A stretch of DNA of 64,000 bases, taken from assembly GCF_003952525.1 (NCBI RefSeq), contig NZ_CP034451.1, positions 1,178,001 through 1,242,000 on the forward strand. The letters are read 5' to 3'. Positions 18,728-26,577 of the stretch are shown here, piece after piece (the stretch's first letter is position 1; every line of letters begins with the position of its first letter). The position numbers and the translations under genes are program-made. The DNA is from Mesorhizobium sp. M3A.F.Ca.ET.080.04.2.1 (GTDB lineage Bacteria > Pseudomonadota > Alphaproteobacteria > Rhizobiales > Rhizobiaceae). The notes under the pieces are model-generated. The model saw only the letters and a program-made list of their open reading frames with translations. It was not told the DNA's origin and searched no databases.

Positions 18728-19699
18728 TCAATTCTTGTTCAAATATTCCGCCGCGTTCTGAGGCGTCACCAGTTCGAAGGGCACGTAGACGACGCGGTCG
18801 ACCTTCTCGCCCTTGGCGAGCGCGAGCGCTGCATCGACGCCGCCGCCGCCCTGGCCCTTGGCGTTCTGGAACACCGTCACCGAGAGCTCGCCGGCCTTCA
18901 TCGCCTGCAAGCCGTCCTGCGTGGCATCGATGCCGCCGACGACGACGTTCTTCATGTCGACGCCGTTGGCCTTCAGCGCCAGGATGGCGCCGATGGCGGA
19001 TTCGTCGTTGTTGGCGATGACGGCGTCCGGCGCCGGGCCGGCGGTCAGCCAGTTGGTCATCAGGTTCTGCGCATTGTCGCGCGACCATTCCGACGACTGC
19101 TTGTCGGTGACCTTGATGAAGTTGCACATGTCGGTCGAAAAGATCTGCTCGACATCCTTGGTGCGCTGGAGCGCGGCCTGGTGCACCAGGCTGCCCATGA
19201 CGATATAGGCGGTGGCGCCTGCCGACTTGCCCTTGGCGCGCAGTATCTTACAGACCTCGAAGGCTTCCAGCGTGCCCGACTCGACTTCGTTCGAGCCGAC
19301 ATAGACTTGGCGTTCGGGCAGCTTGGCCATGTCGACCGGCTCGAGATTGACGAAGACCAGCGGGATGCCGGCCTTGGCGGCCTCCTCGCTGATGGTCTTG
19401 GAGGCATTGGTGTCGACCAGCGTGATGATGATGGCGTCGACGCCGCTGGCGATGAAGTTCTTGACCTGGTCGAGCTGCTTGGCAACGTCGTTCTGGGCGT
19501 CCTCGACCTGGATCTCGGCGCCCTTCTCCTTGGCGCGGTCCTGCATGCCGTGCATCAGCAGCGTCTGGAAGTTGTTGTCGAAGTTGACGATCGAGACGCC
19601 GAGCTTGGCGGCGAAGGCGGTTGCCGGCATCGACATGGTCACGGCAAATGTCGTCGACCACAGCGCGGCCAAAGCCGTCGAGATGAGAAGTTTCTTCAC
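18728..19699 (-). CDS. Periplasmic sugar-binding protein (RbsB/MocB-like), orphan
   Basis: 323 residues with a signal peptide (cleavage near ATAFA) and the type I periplasmic-binding fold seen in ribose and rhizopine binding proteins: KLGVSIVNFDNNFQTLLMHG, VDAIIITLVDTNASK, PDAVIANNDESAIGAILAL, VVVGGIDATQDGLQAMKAG. The start is a GTG with GGAGGACAGC upstream; the ORF has no nearer ATG. No ATPase or permease gene is adjacent, so it either serves a transporter elsewhere or acts in sensing. Rhizopine/inositol binding is only a suggestion. Confidence 0.85.
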   Translation of the reverse strand: MKKLLISTALAALWSTTFAVTMSMPATAFAAKLGVSIVNFDNNFQTLLMHGMQDRAKEKGAEIQVEDAQNDVAKQLDQVKNFIASGVDAIIITLVDTNASKTISEEAAKAGIPLVFVNLEPVDMAKLPERQVYVGSNEVESGTLEAFEVCKILRAKGKSAGATAYIVMGSLVHQAALQRTKDVEQIFSTDMCNFIKVTDKQSSEWSRDNAQNLMTNWLTAGPAPDAVIANNDESAIGAILALKANGVDMKNVVVGGIDATQDGLQAMKAGELSVTVFQNAKGQGGGGVDAALALAKGEKVDRVVYVPFELVTPQNAAEYLNKN

Positions 19700-19866
19700 G
19701 CTGTCCTCCCTTTGCGGATGGGTGCCGGTTCACCCGCTCTTGTCTCCGGCCCTTTCGGGATGGCCCCTTTCGGGATATTCGGGCGGATGGCCGAAGCCCT
19801 CTCACCATGACGGCAAATGCGGTTCACTGAGCGGCTAACGCCGCCAACCTGGCTGTCTTGAGGGCG

Positions 19867-20889
19867 TCACTTGGTAGCGGCGGCGTTGGCGCGCGCCTTC
19901 TTCTTCTCGTAGCGGGCCTGCATGCGCGCCTCGCCTTCCTTGCTGCCGTCGTGGAAGGTGCCGAGCCAGCGGTCGAAGGGGATCAGGCCGTCGCCGTAGT
20001 TCACCTCGAAATATTTGTGATGCAGGTAGTGGATGTAGGCGTGGCTATCGACGGTCCTGTCCTCGGTCAGTTCCACCTTGTCGAAGCCGACATGGCCGGG
20101 AATGGCGCCGAAGCCGGCATAGTGGAGCTGGTAGAGCGCCAGCAGCGGGTTCGACGGAATGACCAGGTGCCAGAAGGCGACGCCGAGATAGCCGAGCTGC
20201 TCCACCGGATGCATCGACAGCGACGACCAGGGCGACGGGTTGACCGAATTGTGGTGCACCGAATGCACCCATCTGTAGAGCGGCCCCCAATGGATCGCCC
20301 GGTGCAGCATGAAGAAATGCGTCTCATGGATGATCGGCACCACCAGGGCCAGGCAAAACAGATAGACCGGATGCTCGGCGACGGTCAGCCACGGCACGTA
20401 GCCATTGGCGTAGACGTAGAGGATCGTCACCTCGATCGCCGTCCAGATCGGCATGCCGGTGCCGAAGGTGCGCAGCATGTTGTCGATGTTCTGGTTCTCG
20501 AAGAAGAAGGCCTTGCTCTTCTGCTCCGAGGGCCATTTGCCGTTGTATTTGAAGCGGTTGCCCTGCGCTCTGAAAATGTAGAGTCGAAGCTCGAAGACGC
20601 CGAAGAAGACGAGCAGCGCCGCGCAGTTGACGAGGAACAGGCGCAGGATCCAGCCGACGGAGAGCGTCTTCATCACCTCGACGTCCGGCAGCACGTAGCG
20701 CCACCAGACAACGGCCGTGACGGCGAAGAGCAGGTTGTAGGGCAGGAAGTAATGCGGCAGCCACTTCAGCACCGCCAGCGGGCGCGGCGGAAAGACGAAA
20801 AGCGGCGCGGTGCCGGCCGGTTCGTTGGGAGCCCAGTCGCCCCGTTTGTTGCGCGTGCCGAATTGCAGGTCGTCCATGGCTGGTCTCAC
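19867..20889 (-). CDS. Sterol desaturase / fatty acid hydroxylase family membrane protein
   Basis: About 340 residues with several membrane segments and the histidine clusters that bind the di-iron site: HETHFFMLHR, HSVHHNS and HYLHHKYF. The family oxidises lipid substrates using O2. The start GTG at 20889 overlaps the stop of the upstream gene by four bases (GTGA), indicating translational coupling; an in-frame ATG at 20877 is the alternative. Pairing with a PanB-like enzyme suggests a joint pathway that I cannot name. Confidence 0.82.
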   Translation of the reverse strand: MRPAMDDLQFGTRNKRGDWAPNEPAGTAPLFVFPPRPLAVLKWLPHYFLPYNLLFAVTAVVWWRYVLPDVEVMKTLSVGWILRLFLVNCAALLVFFGVFELRLYIFRAQGNRFKYNGKWPSEQKSKAFFFENQNIDNMLRTFGTGMPIWTAIEVTILYVYANGYVPWLTVAEHPVYLFCLALVVPIIHETHFFMLHRAIHWGPLYRWVHSVHHNSVNPSPWSSLSMHPVEQLGYLGVAFWHLVIPSNPLLALYQLHYAGFGAIPGHVGFDKVELTEDRTVDSHAYIHYLHHKYFEVNYGDGLIPFDRWLGTFHDGSKEGEARMQARYEKKKARANAAATK

Positions 20890-21713
20890 AAGGGCTTGGA
20901 CAGGGTGAGGGATTGAGACAGGGTGAGGGATTGAGACAGGGTGAGGAAGCGGTCATAGGCGGCAACGTCCATGTCCACCTGGTGCTCCGCTTCCGGGTAA
21001 CTGCCCTCGGCGACGTCGCGCCCGAAGGCGCGGAAGGCGGCGATGCGCTTTTCCTGCAGCTCGGCCTCCAGCGTCACGAAGTCGGCATAGCGCTTGGCGT
21101 GGCGCGGATAGTGGCCGGCATGGGTGCCGAGCACGTCGCAGGAGAACAGATACTGCGTGTCGCAGGCGGTGCCGCAGCCCATGCCCATGGTGATCAGCGG
21201 CGTCGAGCGGGTGATGTGTTCGGCGACGCGCACCGGCACCACCTCGACCTCGATGCAGGCGGCGCCGGCATTCTCCAGATCCTTGGCCGCGCGCAGCACC
21301 CTGAAGGCTTCCTCGGCCGTGCGGCCGACGGCGCGGAAGTTCGTCCAGGTGGCGCGATTCGGCACCAGGCCGACATGGCCGGTGACCGGAATGCCTTCTG
21401 CCGCCATGGCCTCGATGAAGCGCGGCGAATGCGAGCAATAGACCGCATCGGCGCCGCGCTTCATCATGGCGAAGCCCAGCCGCACCGCCTCATCGGGCGA
21501 AGCGACCGCGCCATGCGGCATGCCGACGGAGAGGAACGCGTGGGGCGCCGCCTGGCGAATGGCTTCCAGATTGTGGTCGGGCTCGCAGGAGAGGATGACG
21601 ATGTCGCAGGCGACCGCGGCGGCCGCCTCGGCCGGCGTGTCGACATGCAGCTGCAGCCATTTCCTGCTGCCCTTGGCGCTCTGCAGATCGTAGGCCGTGA
21701 GCCGTCTTGCCAC
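20886..21713 (-). CDS. PanB-like (ketopantoate hydroxymethyltransferase family) protein
   Basis: 275 residues. PanB-family features are VTGHVGLVPNRATW (compare GHVGLTPQ of PanB), GADAVYCSHSPRFIEAMAAEGIPV and the GAACIEVEVVP strand with its conserved Glu. The N-terminal metal-site motif is poorly preserved, so a diverged enzyme is more likely than the housekeeping pantothenate enzyme. The C-terminus ends in a repeat (LTLSQSLTLSQSLTLSK) from an 18-base DNA duplication at about 20896-20942. It overlaps the desaturase-like gene by four bases. Confidence 0.7.
   Translation of the reverse strand: MARRLTAYDLQSAKGSRKWLQLHVDTPAEAAAAVACDIVILSCEPDHNLEAIRQAAPHAFLSVGMPHGAVASPDEAVRLGFAMMKRGADAVYCSHSPRFIEAMAAEGIPVTGHVGLVPNRATWTNFRAVGRTAEEAFRVLRAAKDLENAGAACIEVEVVPVRVAEHITRSTPLITMGMGCGTACDTQYLFSCDVLGTHAGHYPRHAKRYADFVTLEAELQEKRIAAFRAFGRDVAEGSYPEAEHQVDMDVAAYDRFLTLSQSLTLSQSLTLSKPL
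20896..20942. repeat. 18-bp tandem repeat within the PanB-like gene end
   Basis: About 2.5 copies of an 18-base unit (GACAGGGTGAGGGATTGA) encode the last residues of the PanB-like protein, in frame. Copy number could vary without shifting the frame. Confidence 0.8.
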
Positions 21714-21759
21714 TGGTGATCCTCCGTTCGGCGGGCGGGACGATCGCAGGCTGGAAAAG

Positions 21760-21868
21760 CTCCCCCCTCACCCTCTCCCCGGTGGGGAGAGGAGCCACAG
21801 CGTCGGTGCCGGCCCTCTTCTCCCCTCGGGGAGAAGTGGCCGCGCTGCGGCCGGATGAGGGGGAGAGC
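21760..21868. repeat. Palindromic repeat cluster, variant type
   Basis: Contains CCCTCTCCCCGGTGGGGAGA and CTTCTCCCCTCGGGGAGAAG hairpins plus a GGCCGCGCTGCGGCC palindrome, followed by GATGAGGGGGAGAGC, the inverse of the CTCCCCCCTCACCC start. This is a related but distinct palindrome family, located between the PanB-like gene and the LacI-family gene. Confidence 0.7.
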
Positions 21869-21943
21869 CCGATCGTCTCCCGTCCGCGGACGAGTTAGCA
21901 CCGCTATTGGTGCGATGGCTCGCGCTACCTTGATCAAATCAGA

Positions 21944-22948
21944 TCAAAGGTTCTCGGCGGTGAAGGTAACGAAGCGGATCGGCGGGTTGTCGACCGGCAG
22001 GTCGTGCAGGTTGAGCGCGGCGAGCACCAGGTCGATGGCGCGGCGCGCCTGCGCCTCCGGCGCCTGGTCGAGCACGACATCCATCGTGCCTTCGCTCAGG
22101 CCGCGGGCGCTGCGCTCGGTGAGTTCGTGGCCGACGAAGAATATCTCGCGGCCGCACGGGTGGCGGCGCAGCACCTCGTTCAGCGCGGTATTGGCGCCGC
22201 CGGCGTTGTAGAGGCCGGCAAGGTCCGGCCAGCGCTTCAGCGCCTCGTGGAGCTGCTCGGCGTTGCGGTCGCCGTCGTCGAAACCGAACAGGGCGGCCAT
22301 GGGCTCGAAGCCTTGGCCTTCATCGATCAGATAATCGAAGAAGCCGCGCACGCGGTCGCGGTGGACGCGGTAGATCTGGCTGTGGCAGATCGCGACCACC
22401 TTGCCCGGGCGGCGCTGCATGCGCGCCATCAACAGCCCTGCCATGCGGCCGGCGGCATAGTTGTCGATGCCGACATAGGTGCTTCTGGTGCCGGAGATCT
22501 GGGTGACGATCTGCACCGTCGGCACGTTTTCCGCCTCGAGTTTCCGCAAGGCGGTGCTGACAAGCGGATGATCGGGCACAGCGAGGATAAGGGCAGCGCG
22601 CCGCATCTCGGGTTCAAGGATGCGTTTCGCGATCGCCGCCGGATTGGCCTCGTCGAGAAAGGTACGGTGCACCGCGATCGTCCGGTCGAGCGTGGCGGCA
22701 ATGCGCTCGAACGCGCGCGACAGCCGCGCAAAGAAGGTGGCGTCGGGCCTGACCAGGATCACCTCGATGCGGATGACGCCGCGATGCGCCTCCGGCAGCC
22801 GGCGCGGATAGTCGAGCGAGCGCGCCGCCGCGACGACCTTCTCGACGGTCCCGGGCCGCACCCCGCCCCTGCCGTTCAGCACGCGCTCCACCGTCGCCGT
22901 GCCGACGCCGGCCCGGCGGGCGATTTCGAGGAAGGTGGGCTTTGGAAT
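21944..22948 (-). CDS. LacI-family transcriptional regulator, no canonical start codon
   Basis: About 335 residues. The N-terminal helix-turn-helix PTFLEIARRAGVGTATVERVLNGRGGVRP is clear, followed by a sugar-binding-protein-like effector domain (STYVGIDNYAAGRMAGLLMARM, LAGLYNAGGANTALNEVL). No ATG, GTG or TTG lies in frame between this HTH and the REP palindrome upstream; the nearest candidate is ATT at 22946-22948. The next in-frame possibilities are TTG at 23059 and ATG at 23209, both inside or beyond palindromes. A start-codon mutation, a rare ATT start or reading through the repeat are the options. Confidence 0.75.
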   Translation of the reverse strand: MPKPTFLEIARRAGVGTATVERVLNGRGGVRPGTVEKVVAAARSLDYPRRLPEAHRGVIRIEVILVRPDATFFARLSRAFERIAATLDRTIAVHRTFLDEANPAAIAKRILEPEMRRAALILAVPDHPLVSTALRKLEAENVPTVQIVTQISGTRSTYVGIDNYAAGRMAGLLMARMQRRPGKVVAICHSQIYRVHRDRVRGFFDYLIDEGQGFEPMAALFGFDDGDRNAEQLHEALKRWPDLAGLYNAGGANTALNEVLRRHPCGREIFFVGHELTERSARGLSEGTMDVVLDQAPEAQARRAIDLVLAALNLHDLPVDNPPIRFVTFTAENL

Positions 22949-23022
22949 GGGTGGGGCTCCGCTTGTGATTGGGACGACAAAGTAGCCAGGGGCAATTCGA
23001 TTTCCAAGGTTGGTGTTCCTTC

Positions 23023-23071
23023 GCGCCCCCCTCTGTCCTGCCGGACATCTCCCCCACAAGGGGGGAGATTG
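23023..23071. repeat. REP-like palindrome
   Basis: TTCCTTCGCGCCCCCCTCTG then TCCTGCCGGACATCTCCCCC. It lies between the LacI-family gene and DUF559 element 3, inverted relative to the palindrome at 23135, so three copies occur within 650 bases. Confidence 0.8.
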
Positions 23072-23134
23072 GCAGCGTCGCCGGAGGTGCCATTCCTGCC
23101 ACGTTGGCGGTTGACGAAAGCCGGCGCGACATCC

Positions 23135-23182
23135 GATCTCCCCCCAAGTGGGGGAGATGTCCGGCAGGACAGAGGGGGGCGC
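23135..23182. repeat. Left REP palindrome of DUF559 element 3
   Basis: GATCTCCCCCCAAGTGGGGG, AGATGTCCGGCAGGACAGAG, then GGGGCGCCGTAGAGTAGAAG. Same tail as element 2. Confidence 0.85.
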
Positions 23183-23231
23183 CGTAGAGTAGAAGCATTG
23201 GCGAAACAAACATCAGTCCCACCGCTCGAGC

Positions 23232-23603
23232 ATGCCGCATTCACCCTTGCCACCCAGACACCGCGACAATGCGAGATCGATGCGCAAGGTCATGACCGAC
23301 GCGGAGCTGAAGCTCTGGAACGAACTTCGCGCGCATCGGCTGATGGGGCTGGGCTTCCGCAGGCAGTTTCCGGTCGCAGGCTACATTGTCGACTTCGCCT
23401 GCCCGCAGAAGAGGCTGATCGTGGAGGTGGATGGATCGCAGCATGGCGATGCTGGGCGTGCGGTTGCTGACGAGGTCAGAACCGATCGCTTGGAACGGGA
23501 TGGCTGGATCGTCCTGCGCTTCTGGAACGACGATGTCCTCCGCGACATCGACAATGTCTGCCAGCACATTGTTATTGCGGCAGGAGTGGCTGGGCCGCCT
23601 TGA
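23232..23603 (+). CDS. DUF559 (Vsr-like) endonuclease-domain protein, element 3
   Basis: 123 residues and apparently intact. N-terminal MTDAELKLWNELRAHRLMGLGFRRQFPVAGYIVDFACPQKR leads to LIVEVDGSQHGD, with the PD-(D/E)XK-type Asp and Glu-Val-Asp-Gly-x-Gln-His residues, then WIVLRFWNDDVLRDIDNVC. Closely similar to the broken copy at 18287 and more distantly to the gene at 6979. An ATG at about 23280 is an alternative start. The gene is bracketed by inverted REP palindromes 50 bases upstream and 8 bases downstream. Confidence 0.85.
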   Translation: MPHSPLPPRHRDNARSMRKVMTDAELKLWNELRAHRLMGLGFRRQFPVAGYIVDFACPQKRLIVEVDGSQHGDAGRAVADEVRTDRLERDGWIVLRFWNDDVLRDIDNVCQHIVIAAGVAGPP

Positions 23604-23610
23604 GACGCCG

Positions 23611-23663
23611 GCGGGACAGCGCCCCTCTGTCCTGCCGGACGTCTCCCCCACGAGGGGGGAGAT
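23611..23663. repeat. Right REP palindrome of DUF559 element 3
   Basis: GGCGGGACAGCGCCCCTCTG then TCCTGCCGGACGTCTCCCCC, inverted relative to 23135-23182. Starts eight bases after the DUF559 stop codon. Confidence 0.85.
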
Positions 23664-23714
23664 CGGCAATGCGGCGGCTTTCGCTAATCGGCAACGCGGT
23701 CCCCGAGCGAGCGG

Positions 23715-24173
23715 GTGCTGGTGTCGGTGCTCGCCATCGATGACGCGGCATACGGCGAGAATCCGGCCGAGCCGCACGCGGACATTGTGCGCGACGAACT
23801 GCTGCTTGCCGGTGGCACCGAGATCAGGCGGTTGCGCGGCAGGGTGCTTGCCGTGTTCCAGCGGCCGACGCGATCGATCCAGTGCGCGATGGCGATCGGC
23901 GAGCGGCTGAAGCCATCAGCCAACGGCGTTCGCGCGGCAATCCACGTCGGCGAGTGCGAAGCGCGCGGCGAGGATTTCTCCGGCATTGCCATCGAGGTCA
24001 CGTCGCGGCTTCTGGATCATGCCCGCCCAGGTGAGATCATCGCATCGCGGACCGTGCGCGACCTGATCGTCGGTTCCGGCTTTTGCTTTGAAGAGCAAGG
24101 CGAGATGAAGGCCAGCGGCCTGCCGGGCGCGCTGCAGTTCTTTTCGGTCAGCGGAGCGCCGGCGGGTTCCTGA
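23715..24173 (+). CDS. Class III adenylate/guanylate cyclase-like domain, probably truncated
   Basis: 152 residues matching the second half of a class III cyclase catalytic domain: LRGRVLAVFQRPTRSIQCAMAIGERL, VRAAIHVGECEARGEDFSGIAIEVTSRLLDHARPGEIIASRTVRDLIVGSG. The opening VLAIDDAAYGE is where the metal-binding FTDIVGST-like motif would be, but it is poorly conserved. No partner domain is present, although this subtype is normally joined to HTH or hydrolase modules. The GTG start lies 50 bases after the DUF559 element, so the N-terminus may have been lost at that junction. Confidence 0.65.
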   Translation: MLVSVLAIDDAAYGENPAEPHADIVRDELLLAGGTEIRRLRGRVLAVFQRPTRSIQCAMAIGERLKPSANGVRAAIHVGECEARGEDFSGIAIEVTSRLLDHARPGEIIASRTVRDLIVGSGFCFEEQGEMKASGLPGALQFFSVSGAPAGS

Positions 24174-24324
24174 CCTGCCCTGCGGAATTTGGCGACGGCC
24201 GGTGCGACGTCCAATCGCCAGCATAGGCCACGGAACCAAACTTCCCACTGCTACTTACCTTTGCGGTGTCGGACCGACCCGGCCAGTGCGCCGGGCCGCC
24301 GGCCTGATGCGGAGGCCGTTGGCG

Positions 24325-25515
24325 ATGCCATCCGGACGGGTGGAGGCGGATTTGGCAGTTGAAAATGTGGCGGGTGCGAAGAGCGGCATTCGCCTCACGG
24401 TGATTGTGGTAGCGGCGGTGCCGCTGCTGTTTTTGTTGAGCGGTCTTGCCATCCGCTATTCGGCATTCGCGTCGGTGTCGCCGGATCCGAGCCTGACGGC
24501 CTATGTCCGCGCCTTCTGCAAGTGGGATTGCAGCTGGTATGTGGACATTTCCGAGCAGGGCTATGAGCGCTTTCCCATTCCGGGCCGCAGCAATGTCGGA
24601 CGCTGGGGATTCTTTCCGCTCTATCCAATGCTGGTGGCGGCGGTCCGCTCGGTTCTTCCCTTCTCCACCATCGCGATCGCGACGGCGGCATCGCTGGCAT
24701 GCGGCTATCTCTCGTGCCTGGTGGCCTGGCCGCTCGTGGACAGGAACATGCGGGCCTATGTGCTCTATTGCGCCTTCCTGCTCAGCGGCCCGTTCTCCTT
24801 CTATTTCGCCACCTTCCTCACCGAGCCGCTCTTCGTGCTTTTGACGTCATGCCTTTTCCTGGCGCTCAAACGCGCGAACTATCTCGCGGCGGGGCTGGCT
24901 TGCGCCTTGCTCTCGGCAACGCGGGTCGTCGGCGTGCTGGCCGTGTTCGCGATCGTCATCCGCATGTTCGAGGAGCATCGCGCCAGGGGCGGGTCGACTA
25001 TGAGCTTTCCACGCTGGCTGCTCGGCCGGCCGGATCTCATCATCGCCATACTGATCTCGCCCGCCGGGCTGTTCGCCTACATGCTCTACCTTTACCTCAC
25101 CGTCGGGGACGGCTTTGCCTTCGTCCATGTCCAGCGCGCATTCGGGCGCGTGGCGGGCAATCCGCTGCTGTTCCTCTGGGACGGCCTGGCCTATCACCCC
25201 AAGCCGGGCTGGCTGCCGACCGCGCCGCAATGGAGCGCGTCGACGGCAATCCTGGGGCTGGCGCTGTCGGCCGTGCTGGCGGCGCGCAGGCAGTTTGGCG
25301 CGGCCCTGTTCTGCGCCATGGCCCTGATCCTGCCTTTGACCTCGAACCTGGCTTCGATGGTGCGCTATGTCGTCGGCCTGGCGCCACTGACGATGATGAC
25401 GGCGGTGCTGCTGTCGGCTTGGAAGGCGACATTGGTCGCGGCGCTGATTGTCTTCCTCGTCACCTGCTACTTCATGACCGTGGCCTGGCTTGGAGGCTAT
25501 CTTGCGCTTGTCTGA
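24325..25515 (+). CDS. PIG-V-like mannosyltransferase, polytopic membrane protein
   Basis: 396 residues from the ATG at 24325, which has GGAGG nine bases upstream; in-frame ATGs at 24202 and 24307 are alternatives. About ten membrane segments. The first periplasmic loop CKWDCSWYVDISEQGYE carries the acidic WD-x-x-WY motif of GPI-mannosyltransferase-2/PIG-V-type GT-C enzymes, which use polyprenyl-phosphate sugars on the outer side of the membrane. Next to GT2 and GtrA genes that could supply such a donor. Confidence 0.78.
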   Translation: MPSGRVEADLAVENVAGAKSGIRLTVIVVAAVPLLFLLSGLAIRYSAFASVSPDPSLTAYVRAFCKWDCSWYVDISEQGYERFPIPGRSNVGRWGFFPLYPMLVAAVRSVLPFSTIAIATAASLACGYLSCLVAWPLVDRNMRAYVLYCAFLLSGPFSFYFATFLTEPLFVLLTSCLFLALKRANYLAAGLACALLSATRVVGVLAVFAIVIRMFEEHRARGGSTMSFPRWLLGRPDLIIAILISPAGLFAYMLYLYLTVGDGFAFVHVQRAFGRVAGNPLLFLWDGLAYHPKPGWLPTAPQWSASTAILGLALSAVLAARRQFGAALFCAMALILPLTSNLASMVRYVVGLAPLTMMTAVLLSAWKATLVAALIVFLVTCYFMTVAWLGGYLALV

Positions 25516-26125
25516 GCTGACGAACTCGGCCAGGCCGGCAATCCTGGCCGGCGGCTATGCGCTGGCGGGCGCGCTTGCGGCGGCCGAAATCGCCATCCTC
25601 GCGCTTGCCCTCACCCCGAATGTCAACGACGACTACCGCGCCTATTACGTCGACAAGACCACCACCTGCCTCAACCGCGACGCCATCGCGCGCTACACGC
25701 CGGACCGGACCGTGTCGTTCCGCTCCGACGGGGCCACGGAAACAGCCGGCATGAGGGTCTGCGGCTGGTCGGGGCCGGTGGCCGACGGCACCCATTCGCT
25801 GGGCGAGACCTCGCGCCTCAGACTCGCCCTGCCGCCGCCGCGCGACGGGCTGCGGGCGACGCTGGAGCTCGCCGCCGTCATCCGTCCGTGGCGCAGCTCG
25901 CAACGGGTCGTCATTTCGGCGAACGGCGTCGAGGTGCACCGAGCGACCGTGTCGGGCACCGCGCCCATGACGGTGACCTTCGTCATCCCGCATGCCGTGC
26001 TGGCCGGCAAGGCGACGCTGGACATGGCCTTCGACTACCCCGACGGCGTCCCGCAAAGCGCCGATGCGAGCAACATCTACAACCGCGCCATCAAGCTGCA
26101 ATCGTTCCGGCTGGATGCGCTTTGA
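25502..26125 (+). CDS. Membrane-anchored periplasmic hypothetical protein
   Basis: About 207 residues: one N-terminal membrane segment (AILAGGYALAGALAAAEIAILALAL) then a soluble periplasmic part with two Cys (TTTCLN and RVCGWSG) that looks beta-rich. A TTG start at 25502 is chosen because GGAGG lies five bases upstream, inside the end of the mannosyltransferase gene; the two genes overlap by 14 bases and are probably coupled. It may assist the GT-C enzyme. No family recognised. Confidence 0.65.
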   Translation: MRLSELTNSARPAILAGGYALAGALAAAEIAILALALTPNVNDDYRAYYVDKTTTCLNRDAIARYTPDRTVSFRSDGATETAGMRVCGWSGPVADGTHSLGETSRLRLALPPPRDGLRATLELAAVIRPWRSSQRVVISANGVEVHRATVSGTAPMTVTFVIPHAVLAGKATLDMAFDYPDGVPQSADASNIYNRAIKLQSFRLDAL

Positions 26126-26133
26126 AGCCTCGC

Positions 26134-26577
26134 TCAGGCCGGCCCGTCATCGCGGCGGCGCCGCTCGGCAAACACCCAACGGTCGAGCACCAGAAGGTTG
26201 AGCGCCGGGATGGCCAGGCAGGTAAGGAGAACCGGAACGGCGAGGGGCAGGCCGAGCGTCACCGTCAGCAGCCACGGCGCCGCATAAGCCAGGGCGAGGC
26301 CGGCAAGCGTCAGCAGCACGAAACGCGGCACCTGCGAACGGTGCGGCCCCGCCGACATGAAGGTGAAGGATCTGTGCGCCAGATAGGAAAACAGGGCGGC
26401 GGCCGCGTAAGCCCAGAGCGAGGCCTCGACCGGCGCTAGGCCGAGCCATTCCGATCCGGCAAAGACTGCGGTCAGGACGGCATAGAGGATCGTGGCGACA
26501 AGCCCGACCGAAGCGAAGCGCGCCAGGAGCTTCAGGCCGCCGGCAAGACGATGCTCAGGCACGTCCGACACAGGCAT
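26134..26577 (-). CDS. GtrA-family membrane protein
   Basis: 147 residues with four membrane segments and the GtrA pattern: LLARFASVGLVATILYAVLTAVF, AYAAAALFSYLAHRSFTF, and NLLVLDRWVFAER at the end. GtrA proteins are thought to help move polyprenyl-phosphate-linked sugars across the membrane. The start overlaps the 3' end of the methyltransferase gene by 23 bases. Last gene of a three-gene operon with GT2 and a methyltransferase. Confidence 0.82.
   Translation of the reverse strand: MPVSDVPEHRLAGGLKLLARFASVGLVATILYAVLTAVFAGSEWLGLAPVEASLWAYAAAALFSYLAHRSFTFMSAGPHRSQVPRFVLLTLAGLALAYAAPWLLTVTLGLPLAVPVLLTCLAIPALNLLVLDRWVFAERRRRDDGPA

Noticed and set aside
22004..23470. A 488-residue plus-strand frame crossing the LacI gene and DUF559 element
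   Set aside because: It is antisense to the LacI gene and runs through three palindromes and an out-of-frame DUF559 gene; no coherent domain.
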